Shown here piece after piece: positions 7,262 to 15,030 of a stretch of 39,918 bases of DNA (positions are counted from its first letter, which is position 1; each line of letters begins with the position of its first letter). A program made the position numbers and the translations under genes. The notes below the pieces were generated by a model. It made no database searches and was not told where the DNA came from. It worked only from the letters and a program-made list of their open reading frames with translations. The stretch covers positions 1 through 39,918 of the forward strand of contig NZ_JAINVG010000075.1 of the NCBI RefSeq assembly GCF_020400725.1, read 5' to 3'. This DNA comes from Streptomyces sp. NK15101 (GTDB taxonomy: Bacteria; Actinomycetota; Actinomycetes; Streptomycetales; Streptomycetaceae).

Positions 7262-7498
7262 ATGGACAACGACGAGATCCTGGACGACATCGGCGCCCTC
7301 GTCGAGGAGGAACGCACCCTGCGGCAGCGCACCGGCGGGCTCCTCCCGGAGGAACGCACCCGCCTCGCGGAGCTCGAGGTACGCCTCGACCAGTGCTGGG
7401 ACCTGCTGCGGCAGCGGCGCGCGAAGGCCGAATTCGGGGAGGACCCGGACACGGCGGCCCTCCGCCCGGCCGCCGAGGTCGAGTCCTACCGCAACTGA
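7262..7498 (+). CDS. DUF2630 family protein
   Basis: A 78-residue, highly charged, probably all-helical cytoplasmic protein. It has the family signature of an acidic N-terminal helix (DDIGALVEEERTLRQR), LLPEERTRLAELEVRLDQCW and QRRAKAEFGEDP near the C-terminus. Length and motifs match DUF2630 proteins of actinobacteria, whose function is unknown. It starts a few bases after the decayed EEP gene and is followed by the palindromic repeat element. Confidence 0.85.
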   Translation: MDNDEILDDIGALVEEERTLRQRTGGLLPEERTRLAELEVRLDQCWDLLRQRRAKAEFGEDPDTAALRPAAEVESYRN

Positions 7499-7977
7499 CG
7501 CACCCACCCGCGCGGTGGCCGCACCCGGCGGGACGGGCCGCGCCCCCGCCCCGTGTGGGCAGTCGTCCCGCGGGGCGGGACGGGTGGGCACACGGGACGG
7601 CGCCCATAGCGGCGCCTCCGCGTTCCGCGCCCGGACCCGCACCGACAGGGCGCTGTGCACGGGGTGCGGGTTCAGGCGCGGGAGCCTGGGCCCGGCAAGG
7701 GGCGCCGTTCCGTTGTGCCCACCCGTTCCGCCCAGCGGAACGCCTGCCCACAACGGGGGCGCGAGGGGTGGGCGCCGCCCCAGCGGAACGCCTGCCCACA
7801 ACGGGGGTGCGACGGGTGGGCGCCGCCCGGCGGGGCGAGCCACAACGGGGGCGCGGGGACGGGCACCGCCCCGGCGGAGCGGCCGCCTGCCAAGGAGGTG
7901 CGGGGGGGGCGCCGGGCAACGGAGCGACCGGTCGCGGCGGGCGGCGGGGCCTCGTGGGCGCGGCGTACGTTGGTCGC
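7499..7977. repeat. Palindromic dispersed element, copy A, with 48-bp tandem units
   Basis: No gene lies here. The core 7553-7754 is a long imperfect palindrome. Its left arm 7553-7605 and right arm 7699-7754 are about 90% complementary by eye. An inner stem has arms 7627-7643 and 7663-7679 (15 of 17 pairs). To the right are tandem units of 48 bp starting at 7733 and 7781, with a degenerate third at about 7829; each carries CAGCGGAACGCCTGCCCACA. An inverted copy lies at 28745-29000. The structure resembles a MITE or REP-type element. I cannot name the family. Confidence 0.8.
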
Positions 7978-9924
7978 ATGGCTCGGCCCCCACGGATCAC
8001 CCCACCCGCCTGGCTCACCGCCGGCCTGAAGCCGGCCCCCGCCCCGATCCCCTGGGCCGCCGTCGGCCGGGCCTCCGTCGCCCTGTCCGCGCCGCTCGCC
8101 GTCGGCCTGGCGGCGGGGCAGCCGGCGTACGGGGCGCTGGTCTCGATGGGCGCGCTCTCCGGTGTCATCGGCGACACCGCGGACGCCTACCGGATGCGGG
8201 TCTTCAACATCGCGGTGCCACAGGCGTTCGGCGCGCTCGGCGTCACCCTGGGGACCCTCGTCTTCGGGCAGGGCTGGCTCGCCGTCGCCGTCCTGACCGC
8301 CGTCGCCCTCGTCTCGGGGATGATCTCCTCGATCGGCGCGGTCGCCTCCGTCTCCGGCCTGCTCCTGCTGCTCAACGCCGTCGTCGGCGCGGGCCTGCCC
8401 ATGCCCGACCCGTGGTGGAAGGCGCCCGTCCTCCTCGCCCTGGGCGGACTGTTCGTCCTCGTCCTCGCCCTCCTCGGCTGGCCGATGCGCCGCGCCGCCC
8501 CCGAGCGGGAGGCCGTGGCGGCGACGTACCGGGCCGTCGCCGAGCTGTACGAGGCGACCGGCACGGAGGCGTACGACGAGAAGCGGCAGGCCGTCACCGC
8601 ATCGCTCAACCAGTCGTACGACCTGGTCCTCGCCCGCCGGGCCCGCCAGCACGGCCGCGCCGCCCCGCTGGTGCGGATCCTGGCCCAGCTCAACGTCGTC
8701 ATCCCGCTCGTCGAGGCCGCCCCCGCCGCGCATCTGAGGGCCCGGCTGATCGGCCCGCTGTCCCCGGCGGTCCCGGCGGCGGTGCGGGGACTCGCGGACG
8801 CCGTCGAGGAGGGCCGCACGGGCACCCCCGTCCTGGACCTGCCGGTGCCCGAGCGCCCGGCCGAGAGGGCCGTCGACCACGCCCTGCGGCACGCGGCGGC
8901 CGTCGTCCACGAGGCGGACCCCGATCCGTACGGCGTCGACGACCGCCTCGGCCGCCCCGCCGCCCTCCGCGTCCGGGCCCGCCGCGCCGCCCGCGCGGTC
9001 CTGCTCTCCGAGGCGTCCTGGCGGTACGGCCTGCGCCTGGCGCTCTGCATCGGCATCGCGCAGGCCTTCGTCTCCCTGATCCCCGTCCCCCGCTCGTACT
9101 GGGTCGCCCTCACCGTCACCTTCGTCATGAAGCCCGACTTCGGCTCGGTCTTCTCCCGGGCCGTGCTCCGCGCCGCCGGCACCGCCGCCGGCCTGCTCCT
9201 GGCCGCCCTGGTCCTCTCCGAGGTGCCGCGCGGCTGGTGGGACGTGCCGGTGATGATGGTGCTCGCGGCGCTCATCCCCGCCTTCTCCGCGAAGGGGTAC
9301 GCCTTCCAGACCGCGGCCATCACCCCGGTCATCCTGCTGCTCTCCGACACGCTCAACCACCAGGGTTTCGGCCTCGTCGTGCCCCGGCTGTACGACTCGC
9401 TCATCGGCTGCGGGATCGCGCTGGTCGCCGGCTACCTGCTCTGGCCGGAGTCCTGGCACACCCGGATCGGGGACCGGCTCGCGGACGCGGTCGCGGACAC
9501 CGCCGCGTACGTGGCCCGCGCGTTCGACGGGGCCGGCCCGGACCAGGGCGGGCGGCTGCGGGCCCGCCGGAAGCTCTACCGGGACCTGTCGACCGTCCGC
9601 TCGGAGTTCCAGCGGGCCCTGACCGAACCGCCGCCGACGGGCGCCCGCGCCGCCGCCTGGTGGCCGCTCGTCGTCGCCGTGGAGCGGATCGTGGACGCGA
9701 CGACCGCCGCCCGGATCCGGGTCGATCACGGCGCCCGGGCGCCCGACCCGGCGGAGGTCGCCGCCGTGCGGCGAGAGTTGGAGGAGCTCGCCGACGGACT
9801 GCGCGGCACGGACACCCTGGTGGAGGTCCGCGCGGAGCTCCCCGGCGACGAGAACGGAGTGCTGGCTCCGCTCCGCCAGGAGGTGAGCGCGGCCCGCGCC
9901 ATCGCCGGTCCCGACCTGCGGTGA
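7978..9924 (+). CDS. FUSC family protein (aromatic acid exporter-like)
   Basis: A 648-residue membrane protein with two blocks of transmembrane helices. The first block is at about residues 25-165. The second (about 355-485) begins YGLRLALCIGIAQAFVSLIP and contains SYWVALTVTFVMKPDFGSVF, the FUSC signature region. A soluble helical segment of about 190 residues lies between, and a helical cytoplasmic tail of about 160 residues follows. This duplicated layout fits FUSC/YccS/AaeB-like proteins implicated in efflux of aromatic acids and other small compounds. The ATG at 7978 lacks a ribosome binding site, but TACGTT lies seven bases upstream, consistent with a leaderless transcript starting right after repeat element A. 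Confidence 0.82.
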   Translation: MARPPRITPPAWLTAGLKPAPAPIPWAAVGRASVALSAPLAVGLAAGQPAYGALVSMGALSGVIGDTADAYRMRVFNIAVPQAFGALGVTLGTLVFGQGWLAVAVLTAVALVSGMISSIGAVASVSGLLLLLNAVVGAGLPMPDPWWKAPVLLALGGLFVLVLALLGWPMRRAAPEREAVAATYRAVAELYEATGTEAYDEKRQAVTASLNQSYDLVLARRARQHGRAAPLVRILAQLNVVIPLVEAAPAAHLRARLIGPLSPAVPAAVRGLADAVEEGRTGTPVLDLPVPERPAERAVDHALRHAAAVVHEADPDPYGVDDRLGRPAALRVRARRAARAVLLSEASWRYGLRLALCIGIAQAFVSLIPVPRSYWVALTVTFVMKPDFGSVFSRAVLRAAGTAAGLLLAALVLSEVPRGWWDVPVMMVLAALIPAFSAKGYAFQTAAITPVILLLSDTLNHQGFGLVVPRLYDSLIGCGIALVAGYLLWPESWHTRIGDRLADAVADTAAYVARAFDGAGPDQGGRLRARRKLYRDLSTVRSEFQRALTEPPPTGARAAAWWPLVVAVERIVDATTAARIRVDHGARAPDPAEVAAVRRELEELADGLRGTDTLVEVRAELPGDENGVLAPLRQEVSAARAIAGPDLR

Positions 9925-9925
9925 A

Positions 9926-9939
9926 CCCCCCTCGGGGGG
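9926..9939 (+). terminator. Short GC hairpin after the FUSC gene
   Basis: CCCCCCTCGGGGGG forms a five-pair stem with a CTCG loop, three bases after the stop. It is weak on its own and may act with flanking GC-rich sequence. Confidence 0.3.
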
Positions 9940-9990
9940 CGCGCGGGAGAACTTACCGGCGGTCACGGAACGGAACCTTCCCCACCGCCG

Positions 9991-10019
9991 TTACCGGAAG
10001 CCACCCGGGCGACTACGAT
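9991..10019 (+). promoter_or_regulatory. Candidate sigma-HrdB-type promoter for the APC permease
   Basis: TTACCG (9991-9996) and TACGAT (10014-10019) are separated by 17 bases, leaving a leader of roughly 100 bases before the permease ATG. Reasonable match to vegetative promoters; no mapping data. Confidence 0.45.
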
Positions 10020-10124
10020 GCGCTCGATTCACGTGATCCGCGCCCGCCGGCAACCGGCCCGGCGGACGGGCCACTCAGCCCTGCCACAGCCCTGCCTCAG
10101 CCCCCGCGCCCCCGAGGACCCGCC

Positions 10125-11600
10125 ATGCGCACCACCACGAACAGAGGGCTCCAGCCCAATGTCCTCGGTACCTTCGACACGATCGTGATGGCCGTCGCCG
10201 GCAGCGCCCCCGCCTATTCGCTGGCCGCGACCACCGCCGTCCTCTTCGGCGCGGTCGGCCTCGCCGGGCCCGCCGCCCTGCTCTACTGCGCGATACCGAT
10301 GCTCGGCATCGTCCTCGCGTACGCCCGCCTGGGCCGTATCGACGTCAACGCCGGTGCCGGGTACTCCTGGGTGGGCCGCACCCTCCACCCCTTCCTCGGC
10401 TTCCTCTCCGGCTGGGCGCTCGTCTTCGCCGCCACCGTGTTCATGGTGGCCGGTTCGCTGCCCGCCGGCTCCCTCACGCTCTCCCTGATCGACCCGGACC
10501 TCGCCGCGAACACCCCGCTCGCCGCGGCCGTCGGCGCCGGCTGGTTCCTGATGATGCTGCTCGTCGTGCTGGGCGGCGCCCGGCTCACCGTACGGGCGCA
10601 ACTCGTGATGTCCGGCGTCGAGATGCTGATCCTGCTCGTCTTCGTCCTGGCCGCCGTCGCGCACCGGGGCCGGGCCACCGCCTTCGACTGGTCCTGGTTC
10701 GCCCTCGACCACTTCGACGGGCCCGAGGGCTTCGCCGCCGGGGCGCTGATCGCCGCGTTCTACTACTGGGGCTGGGACGTCACCAGCAACCTCAGCGAGG
10801 AGACCCGTGACAGCCGCCGCACCGCCGGGCTCGCCGCGCTCGTCGGCGTCGGCTTCGTCTTCCTCCTCTTCGAGGCCTTCACCGTCGCCGTCAACGTCCT
10901 GCTGAGCGCGGAGGAGATCCGCTCCGCGGGGCCCAACGTCCTCGCCGTCCTCGGCCAGGAGATCTGGCCCGGCGTCGGCGGCAAGCTGCTCGTCGTGGCC
11001 GTCCTGCTGTCCACCGTCGCCACCCTGGAGACCACCCTCCTCCAGGTCACCCGCTCGCTCTTCGCGATGGGCCGCGACCGGACCCTGCCGGCCGCGCTCG
11101 GTCTCGTGCACCGCCGCTGGAACACCCCGTGGGTCGCGATCGCCGCCGTCGGCGGCGCCGCCCTCCTGATGTTCTGCGCGGCCGCGGCCGCCGGCTCGGT
11201 GCAGCGGATCCTCAGCGACGCCGTCGCCGCGATCGGCCTCCAGATCGCCTTCTACTACGGCCTGGCGGGCATCGCCGCCGTCGTCGCCTACAAGGCGGTG
11301 CTGTTCCGCTCCGCACGGAACCTGGTCCTCGGCGGCCTCTGGCCGCTGCTCGGCTCCGCGTTCATGCTCTGGGCCTTCGTCGAGTCCCTCGGCGAACTCT
11401 CCACGACCGCCCTCACCATCGGCCTCGGCGGCCTGCTCGTCGGCGTGGTCCCGCTGCTCGTGTACTGGCGGAAGGGCAGCGACTACTACCGACCGGCCCG
11501 CCTCGACGCGGTCCGCGCGCTCGCGGCGGCGGAGGGCTCGGCCCCGGCCACCCGCCCGCGCACGGGTCCCCGCGACAAGGGCTACGCGACGGACTTCTGA
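10125..11600 (+). CDS. APC family amino acid/polyamine permease
   Basis: A 491-residue integral membrane protein with about 12 hydrophobic segments. The N-terminal motif LGTFDTIVMAVAGSAPAYSL corresponds to the broken helix 1 of the amino acid-polyamine-organocation superfamily. GAGYSWVGR in the helix 2-3 region is another APC hallmark. GWDVTSNLSEETRDSRR (about residue 215) matches the helix 6 region with its following charged loop. It should import or exchange amino acids or amines across the cytoplasmic membrane; specificity is unclear. GAGGA lies seven bases before the ATG. The 3' end is followed by two tandem echoes of its last bases. Confidence 0.88.
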   Translation: MRTTTNRGLQPNVLGTFDTIVMAVAGSAPAYSLAATTAVLFGAVGLAGPAALLYCAIPMLGIVLAYARLGRIDVNAGAGYSWVGRTLHPFLGFLSGWALVFAATVFMVAGSLPAGSLTLSLIDPDLAANTPLAAAVGAGWFLMMLLVVLGGARLTVRAQLVMSGVEMLILLVFVLAAVAHRGRATAFDWSWFALDHFDGPEGFAAGALIAAFYYWGWDVTSNLSEETRDSRRTAGLAALVGVGFVFLLFEAFTVAVNVLLSAEEIRSAGPNVLAVLGQEIWPGVGGKLLVVAVLLSTVATLETTLLQVTRSLFAMGRDRTLPAALGLVHRRWNTPWVAIAAVGGAALLMFCAAAAAGSVQRILSDAVAAIGLQIAFYYGLAGIAAVVAYKAVLFRSARNLVLGGLWPLLGSAFMLWAFVESLGELSTTALTIGLGGLLVGVVPLLVYWRKGSDYYRPARLDAVRALAAAEGSAPATRPRTGPRDKGYATDF

Positions 11601-11666
11601 CCCGCGCCTCCCCGCGCACAGCGACTTCCGACCCGCACGAACCTCCGCGCACAGCGACTTCTGACG
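11584..11666 (+). repeat. Tandem echoes of the permease 3' end
   Basis: CCGCGCACAGCGACTTC is present at 11612-11628 and again exactly at 11645-11661, a 33-base period. The permease terminus itself reads GCGACGGACTTCTGACCCGC, so the stop-codon segment appears in three related copies. One echo keeps the TGA (CTTCTGA); the other reads CTTCCGA. Confidence 0.6.
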
Positions 11667-11692
11667 GCAGCCGAACCCGAAGGAGGCCCCCG

Positions 11693-12682
11693 ATGGCCGT
11701 ACGCCGCCGCTCCGCGCGCCCGGCGCGTCCGGAGCGCTTCGCGCCCGATTTCGACCCGGACTTCGGGGACCGCGCGCTGACCGAGGCGCGCCACGACATC
11801 GTCATCGGCCGCTGGCAGGGCGTACGGGACCTGCTCGCCGCCACCGGCACGGACTGGGCGCGCCGCACCCACCGGCTGCGGCTCCTCTCGCACGCCGCCG
11901 CCGGCAGCTCCACCGTCGAGACCTGGCGGGCCGCCGAGCCCGGCAACCCCGACGCCGCCGTGCTGCGGGCCGCGACCGAGGTGGTCCGGGTCTTCGACGC
12001 GGCCATCGCGGCCGGCCGGGGCGCCGCCGTCGAACGGGGCAGGATCGACACCGCCGTCGACGCCTGCCGGAGCGCGGCCGAGGCCGCACCGGCCGACCCG
12101 ATGCCCTGGGTGTCGCTGCTCTCGGTGGCCAGGCTGTACGAGGGCGGGGTGCCGCGCCGCGAACTGCGCCACTGGTTCGACGAGTTGCGGCGCCGCGACC
12201 CGTACAACACCGAGGGCCACATCCAGGTGCTCCGCTACTGGTCGGCGCGGTGGCACGGCACGCACGGCAGCATGTACGACTTCGCGCGCGACGCGGCGGG
12301 CGTGGCGCCCCCCGGCTCGCCGCTGCCGGTCCTGGTGCAGGTGGCCCGGGTCGAGGAGTACCGGTACATCGCGGACGGGGCGCTCGGCCGGGGCCCGGTG
12401 CGCGGCTTCGACCAGCACTGGAAGCACGAACTGGCGGTGACCGAGCTGCGCCGCACCCACGCGCGCTGGATCGGCGGGCGGGACCCGGAGCGCCCGGTGG
12501 CCCCGGAAGAGGTCGGCGACCTCAACTTCCTGGCGCACGCGGCCTGCTACGCGGGCCAGGTGGAGATCGCCCGGGAGCTGATGGGCATGCTGGGCAGGCG
12601 TGCGGCGTGGGTGCCGTGGTCGTACACCGGCGACCCGGAGGAGCAGTTCACGAGGTTCAGGGAGGGCCTGGGAGTGGGATGA
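11693..12682 (+). CDS. Uncharacterised helical-repeat protein, 329 aa
   Basis: A 329-residue soluble protein, rich in Ala, Arg and Trp, that looks all-helical with TPR-like repeats (ADPMPWVSLLSVARLYEGG, then RELRHWFDELRRRDPYNTEG). The C-terminal WVPWSYTGDPEEQFTRFREG is distinctive. No catalytic motif, signal peptide or membrane helix is visible. The start at 11693 is set by a strong AAGGAGG eight bases upstream. It follows the permease by 92 bases and ends 38 bases before the convergent PhoX gene. Probably a protein-interaction scaffold, by inference only. Confidence 0.75.
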   Translation: MAVRRRSARPARPERFAPDFDPDFGDRALTEARHDIVIGRWQGVRDLLAATGTDWARRTHRLRLLSHAAAGSSTVETWRAAEPGNPDAAVLRAATEVVRVFDAAIAAGRGAAVERGRIDTAVDACRSAAEAAPADPMPWVSLLSVARLYEGGVPRRELRHWFDELRRRDPYNTEGHIQVLRYWSARWHGTHGSMYDFARDAAGVAPPGSPLPVLVQVARVEEYRYIADGALGRGPVRGFDQHWKHELAVTELRRTHARWIGGRDPERPVAPEEVGDLNFLAHAACYAGQVEIARELMGMLGRRAAWVPWSYTGDPEEQFTRFREGLGVG

Positions 12683-12720
12683 CCCCCCTCCCAGGCCCCT
12701 GGTTCACCGGACCGGACGCC

Positions 12721-14772
12721 TCAGACGCCGATGTCGCGGCCGTCCGCGCGCCACACGGCGACGACCGACGGGCGGACGATCTTCCCCGGCCCGTCGGGCC
12801 AGACGGAGGCGGGCTTCTCGACGGAGGCGCCGTCGACCTCGCCCGGGTGCTGCACGGAGACGAGGACGCGGCGGTCCTGGACGATCGGTCCGCAGGTCTC
12901 GGCGCCGGCCGGCACGGTCAGGAACTGCTTGAGCTCACCACGCCGCTCGCCGCGCGTGGCGACGCCGAACAAGCCGTCGTGCGAGCCGAGCTGGTTGCCG
13001 TCGGTCGAGATCCACAGGTTGCCGTGCGGGTCGAAGGCCACGTTGTCCGGGCAGGAGATCGGGGAGACCCGCTCCTTGGGGAAGCCCGCGAAGTAGGTGG
13101 CCGGGTCGTTCGGGTCGCCGGCGACCAGGAACAGCCGCCAGGCGAAGCCGTCGGAGGACGGGTCGTCCCAGTGCTCGGCGAGCTCCAGGATCTGCCCGTG
13201 CTTGTTGAGGTTGCGCGGGTTGGCCTCGTCGGCGGGCGCCTTGCCGGCCTTGCCGCGGTCCTTGTTGTTGGTGAGGGCGACGTAGACCCGACCGCTGCGG
13301 GGCGAGGGCTCGACGTCCTCGGGCCGGTCCATCTTGGTGGCGCCGACCTTGTCACCGGCGAGGCGGGTGAAGACGAACACCTCCTCGGCGGTCATGCCGG
13401 GCACGTGCGAGACGGCGCCGTCGGGGCCGGCCGTGGCGAGCGGGATCCACACGCCGGAGCCGTCGAACTCGCCGTCGGAGGGCAGCTTGCCGGTGCCGTC
13501 GATCTCGGCGGCCGGGGAGTCGCCGGTCAGCTTGGCGACGTAGAGGGTGCCCTCGTCGAGAAGCGTGAGGTTGTGCTCGCGCGCGGCCCGCGACGAGCCC
13601 TTCTTCATCCGCTTGCTCGACACGAACTTGTAGAAGTAGTCGAACCGCTCGTCGTCACCCATGTAGACGACCGGACGGCCGTCCTCGGTGAGCCGGGGCT
13701 GCGCGGCCTCGTGCTTGAAGCGGCCGAGCGCGGTGCGCTTGCGGGGCGTGGACTCCGGGTCGTACGGGTCGAGCTCGACGACCCAGCCGAAGCGGTGCGC
13801 CTCGTTGGGCTCCTGGGCGAGGTCGAAGCGCTTGTCGAACCGCTCCCACTTGCGCTCGGAGGCACCGGCGACCATGCCGTACCGCTTGTCGGTGACGGAG
13901 GAGCCGTTGGCGAAGTACTGGTTGAAGTTCTCCTCGCCGTGGAGGGTGGTGCCCCACGGGGTGGTGCCGCCGGCGCAGTTGTTGAGCGTGCCGAGGACGG
14001 TGCGGCCGGCCGGGTCGGCGGACGTCTTCACGAGCGCGCTGCCGGCGACGGGCCCGGTGAGCTCGAACTCGCTGGTGGTGTGCAGCCGCCGGTTGAGGTG
14101 GTGGCGGGTGACGGGCGTGAGCTTGCCGGTGCGGTACTCCTCCTGGACCACGACGACGGAGAGGCCGTGCGCGGCCCAGGCGATCTCGACCTGCTCGCGG
14201 GTCGGGTTCTCGGCGTCGTACCCGCGGAACATGAGCACTTCGTCGGTGTACTCGTGGTTGGCGACGAGGACCTGGCGGTGGTGCTCCCCGCGCAGCGGCA
14301 GCAGGGAGAGGAAGTCGTTGTTGTAGCCGAACTGGCCGGCCTGCGCCTTCGCGGTCTGGTTCTCGGAGTCGAAGGCGGGCGCGCCGCGGAGGATGGGCTC
14401 GCCCCAGCGGATGACCACGTTCTGCTCGTACCCGGCGGGGACGGTGACCCGGTCGTCGGTGTTGGGCGCGACGGGCTCGAAACGCAGACCGCGGGCGCCG
14501 TCGGCCGGCTTCTGCGGCTGGGCGGCGACGGCCTCCGGGGCGTTCCCGACGGCCACGGCCCCGCCGACGGCGGAGGCGACGGTCACGACGGCGGCGGCGC
14601 GGAGCGCGGAACGGCGGGAGAGCACGCCGGCTATGACGTCGCCGACGTACTCGTTGTCGCTGGTGTTGGGCACCTCGTGGAAGCAGGCGTCACCGCAGCG
14701 GAACCGGCAGGTGAGGGCGGAACGACCGCCTCCGTGCGGGTTCGTGCTCAGCAGCGGCAGCAGTTTGCGCAC
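12721..14772 (-). CDS. phoX: PhoX-family alkaline phosphatase, Tat-secreted
   Basis: A 683-residue DUF839/PhoX-type phosphatase expected to release phosphate from esters outside the cell using Ca2+ and Fe3+. A twin-arginine signal (SRRSALRAAAVVTVASAVGG, Arg53-Arg54) follows a conserved leader with Cys22, Cys26 and Cys30. Downstream, NNCAGGTTPWGTTLHGEENF, HEYTDEVLMF and CPDNVAFDPHGNLWISTDGN match the beta-propeller metal-site regions. The GTG start at 14772 is chosen because GGAGGAGG lies seven bases upstream and the protein then begins VRKLLPLL as in relatives; an ATG 33 bases earlier has no ribosome binding site. A degenerate PHO-box-like sequence lies upstream. Confidence 0.85.
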   Translation of the reverse strand: MRKLLPLLSTNPHGGGRSALTCRFRCGDACFHEVPNTSDNEYVGDVIAGVLSRRSALRAAAVVTVASAVGGAVAVGNAPEAVAAQPQKPADGARGLRFEPVAPNTDDRVTVPAGYEQNVVIRWGEPILRGAPAFDSENQTAKAQAGQFGYNNDFLSLLPLRGEHHRQVLVANHEYTDEVLMFRGYDAENPTREQVEIAWAAHGLSVVVVQEEYRTGKLTPVTRHHLNRRLHTTSEFELTGPVAGSALVKTSADPAGRTVLGTLNNCAGGTTPWGTTLHGEENFNQYFANGSSVTDKRYGMVAGASERKWERFDKRFDLAQEPNEAHRFGWVVELDPYDPESTPRKRTALGRFKHEAAQPRLTEDGRPVVYMGDDERFDYFYKFVSSKRMKKGSSRAAREHNLTLLDEGTLYVAKLTGDSPAAEIDGTGKLPSDGEFDGSGVWIPLATAGPDGAVSHVPGMTAEEVFVFTRLAGDKVGATKMDRPEDVEPSPRSGRVYVALTNNKDRGKAGKAPADEANPRNLNKHGQILELAEHWDDPSSDGFAWRLFLVAGDPNDPATYFAGFPKERVSPISCPDNVAFDPHGNLWISTDGNQLGSHDGLFGVATRGERRGELKQFLTVPAGAETCGPIVQDRRVLVSVQHPGEVDGASVEKPASVWPDGPGKIVRPSVVAVWRADGRDIGV

Positions 14773-14851
14773 TTCGTCCTCCTCCGGCGCATACCGCGCC
14801 GACATGGTGTCGGGATTGCTTCGGCGGTGACGCTATGGGCGTAGATCTGCA

Positions 14852-14873
14852 CGGGGACGGCGCCGGAGTGAAC
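14852..14873 (-). promoter_or_regulatory. Possible degenerate PHO box upstream of phoX
   Basis: On the minus strand GTTCACTCCGG (14863-14873) is followed by CGCCGTCCCCG (14852-14862). Streptomyces PhoP boxes are tandem 11-base units beginning GTTCA; the first unit fits and the second is poor. Context supports phosphate control. Confidence 0.25.
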
Positions 14874-15030
14874 GACGCATGAATGCCCGGCAACCGACGC
14901 CGACCGGGTCACCGGAGGCGGAAGGGGCGGCCGCTAACCTTACGTATCCGCCCTGGCCAGGGATGAACGTCCCGAAACGCCCAGTACGGACATTCACACT
15001 GCACCCCCACTCATGCGAAAGGGTTCGCCC

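Noticed and set aside
7733..7876. CRISPR array
   Set aside because: Units are contiguous tandem repeats with no unique spacers and no cas genes are nearby.
7655..8029. A 124-codon frame with repeated RNACPQRG motifs
   Set aside because: It is a translation of the 48-bp tandem units in repeat element A and crosses into the FUSC gene; no ribosome binding site or real protein features.
7068..11600. A 1510-codon open frame on the plus strand
   Set aside because: It merges real in-frame genes (the APC permease at its end) with out-of-frame reading of the FUSC gene and repeat element; the Arg/Pro-rich translation and better-supported frames show it is not one protein.
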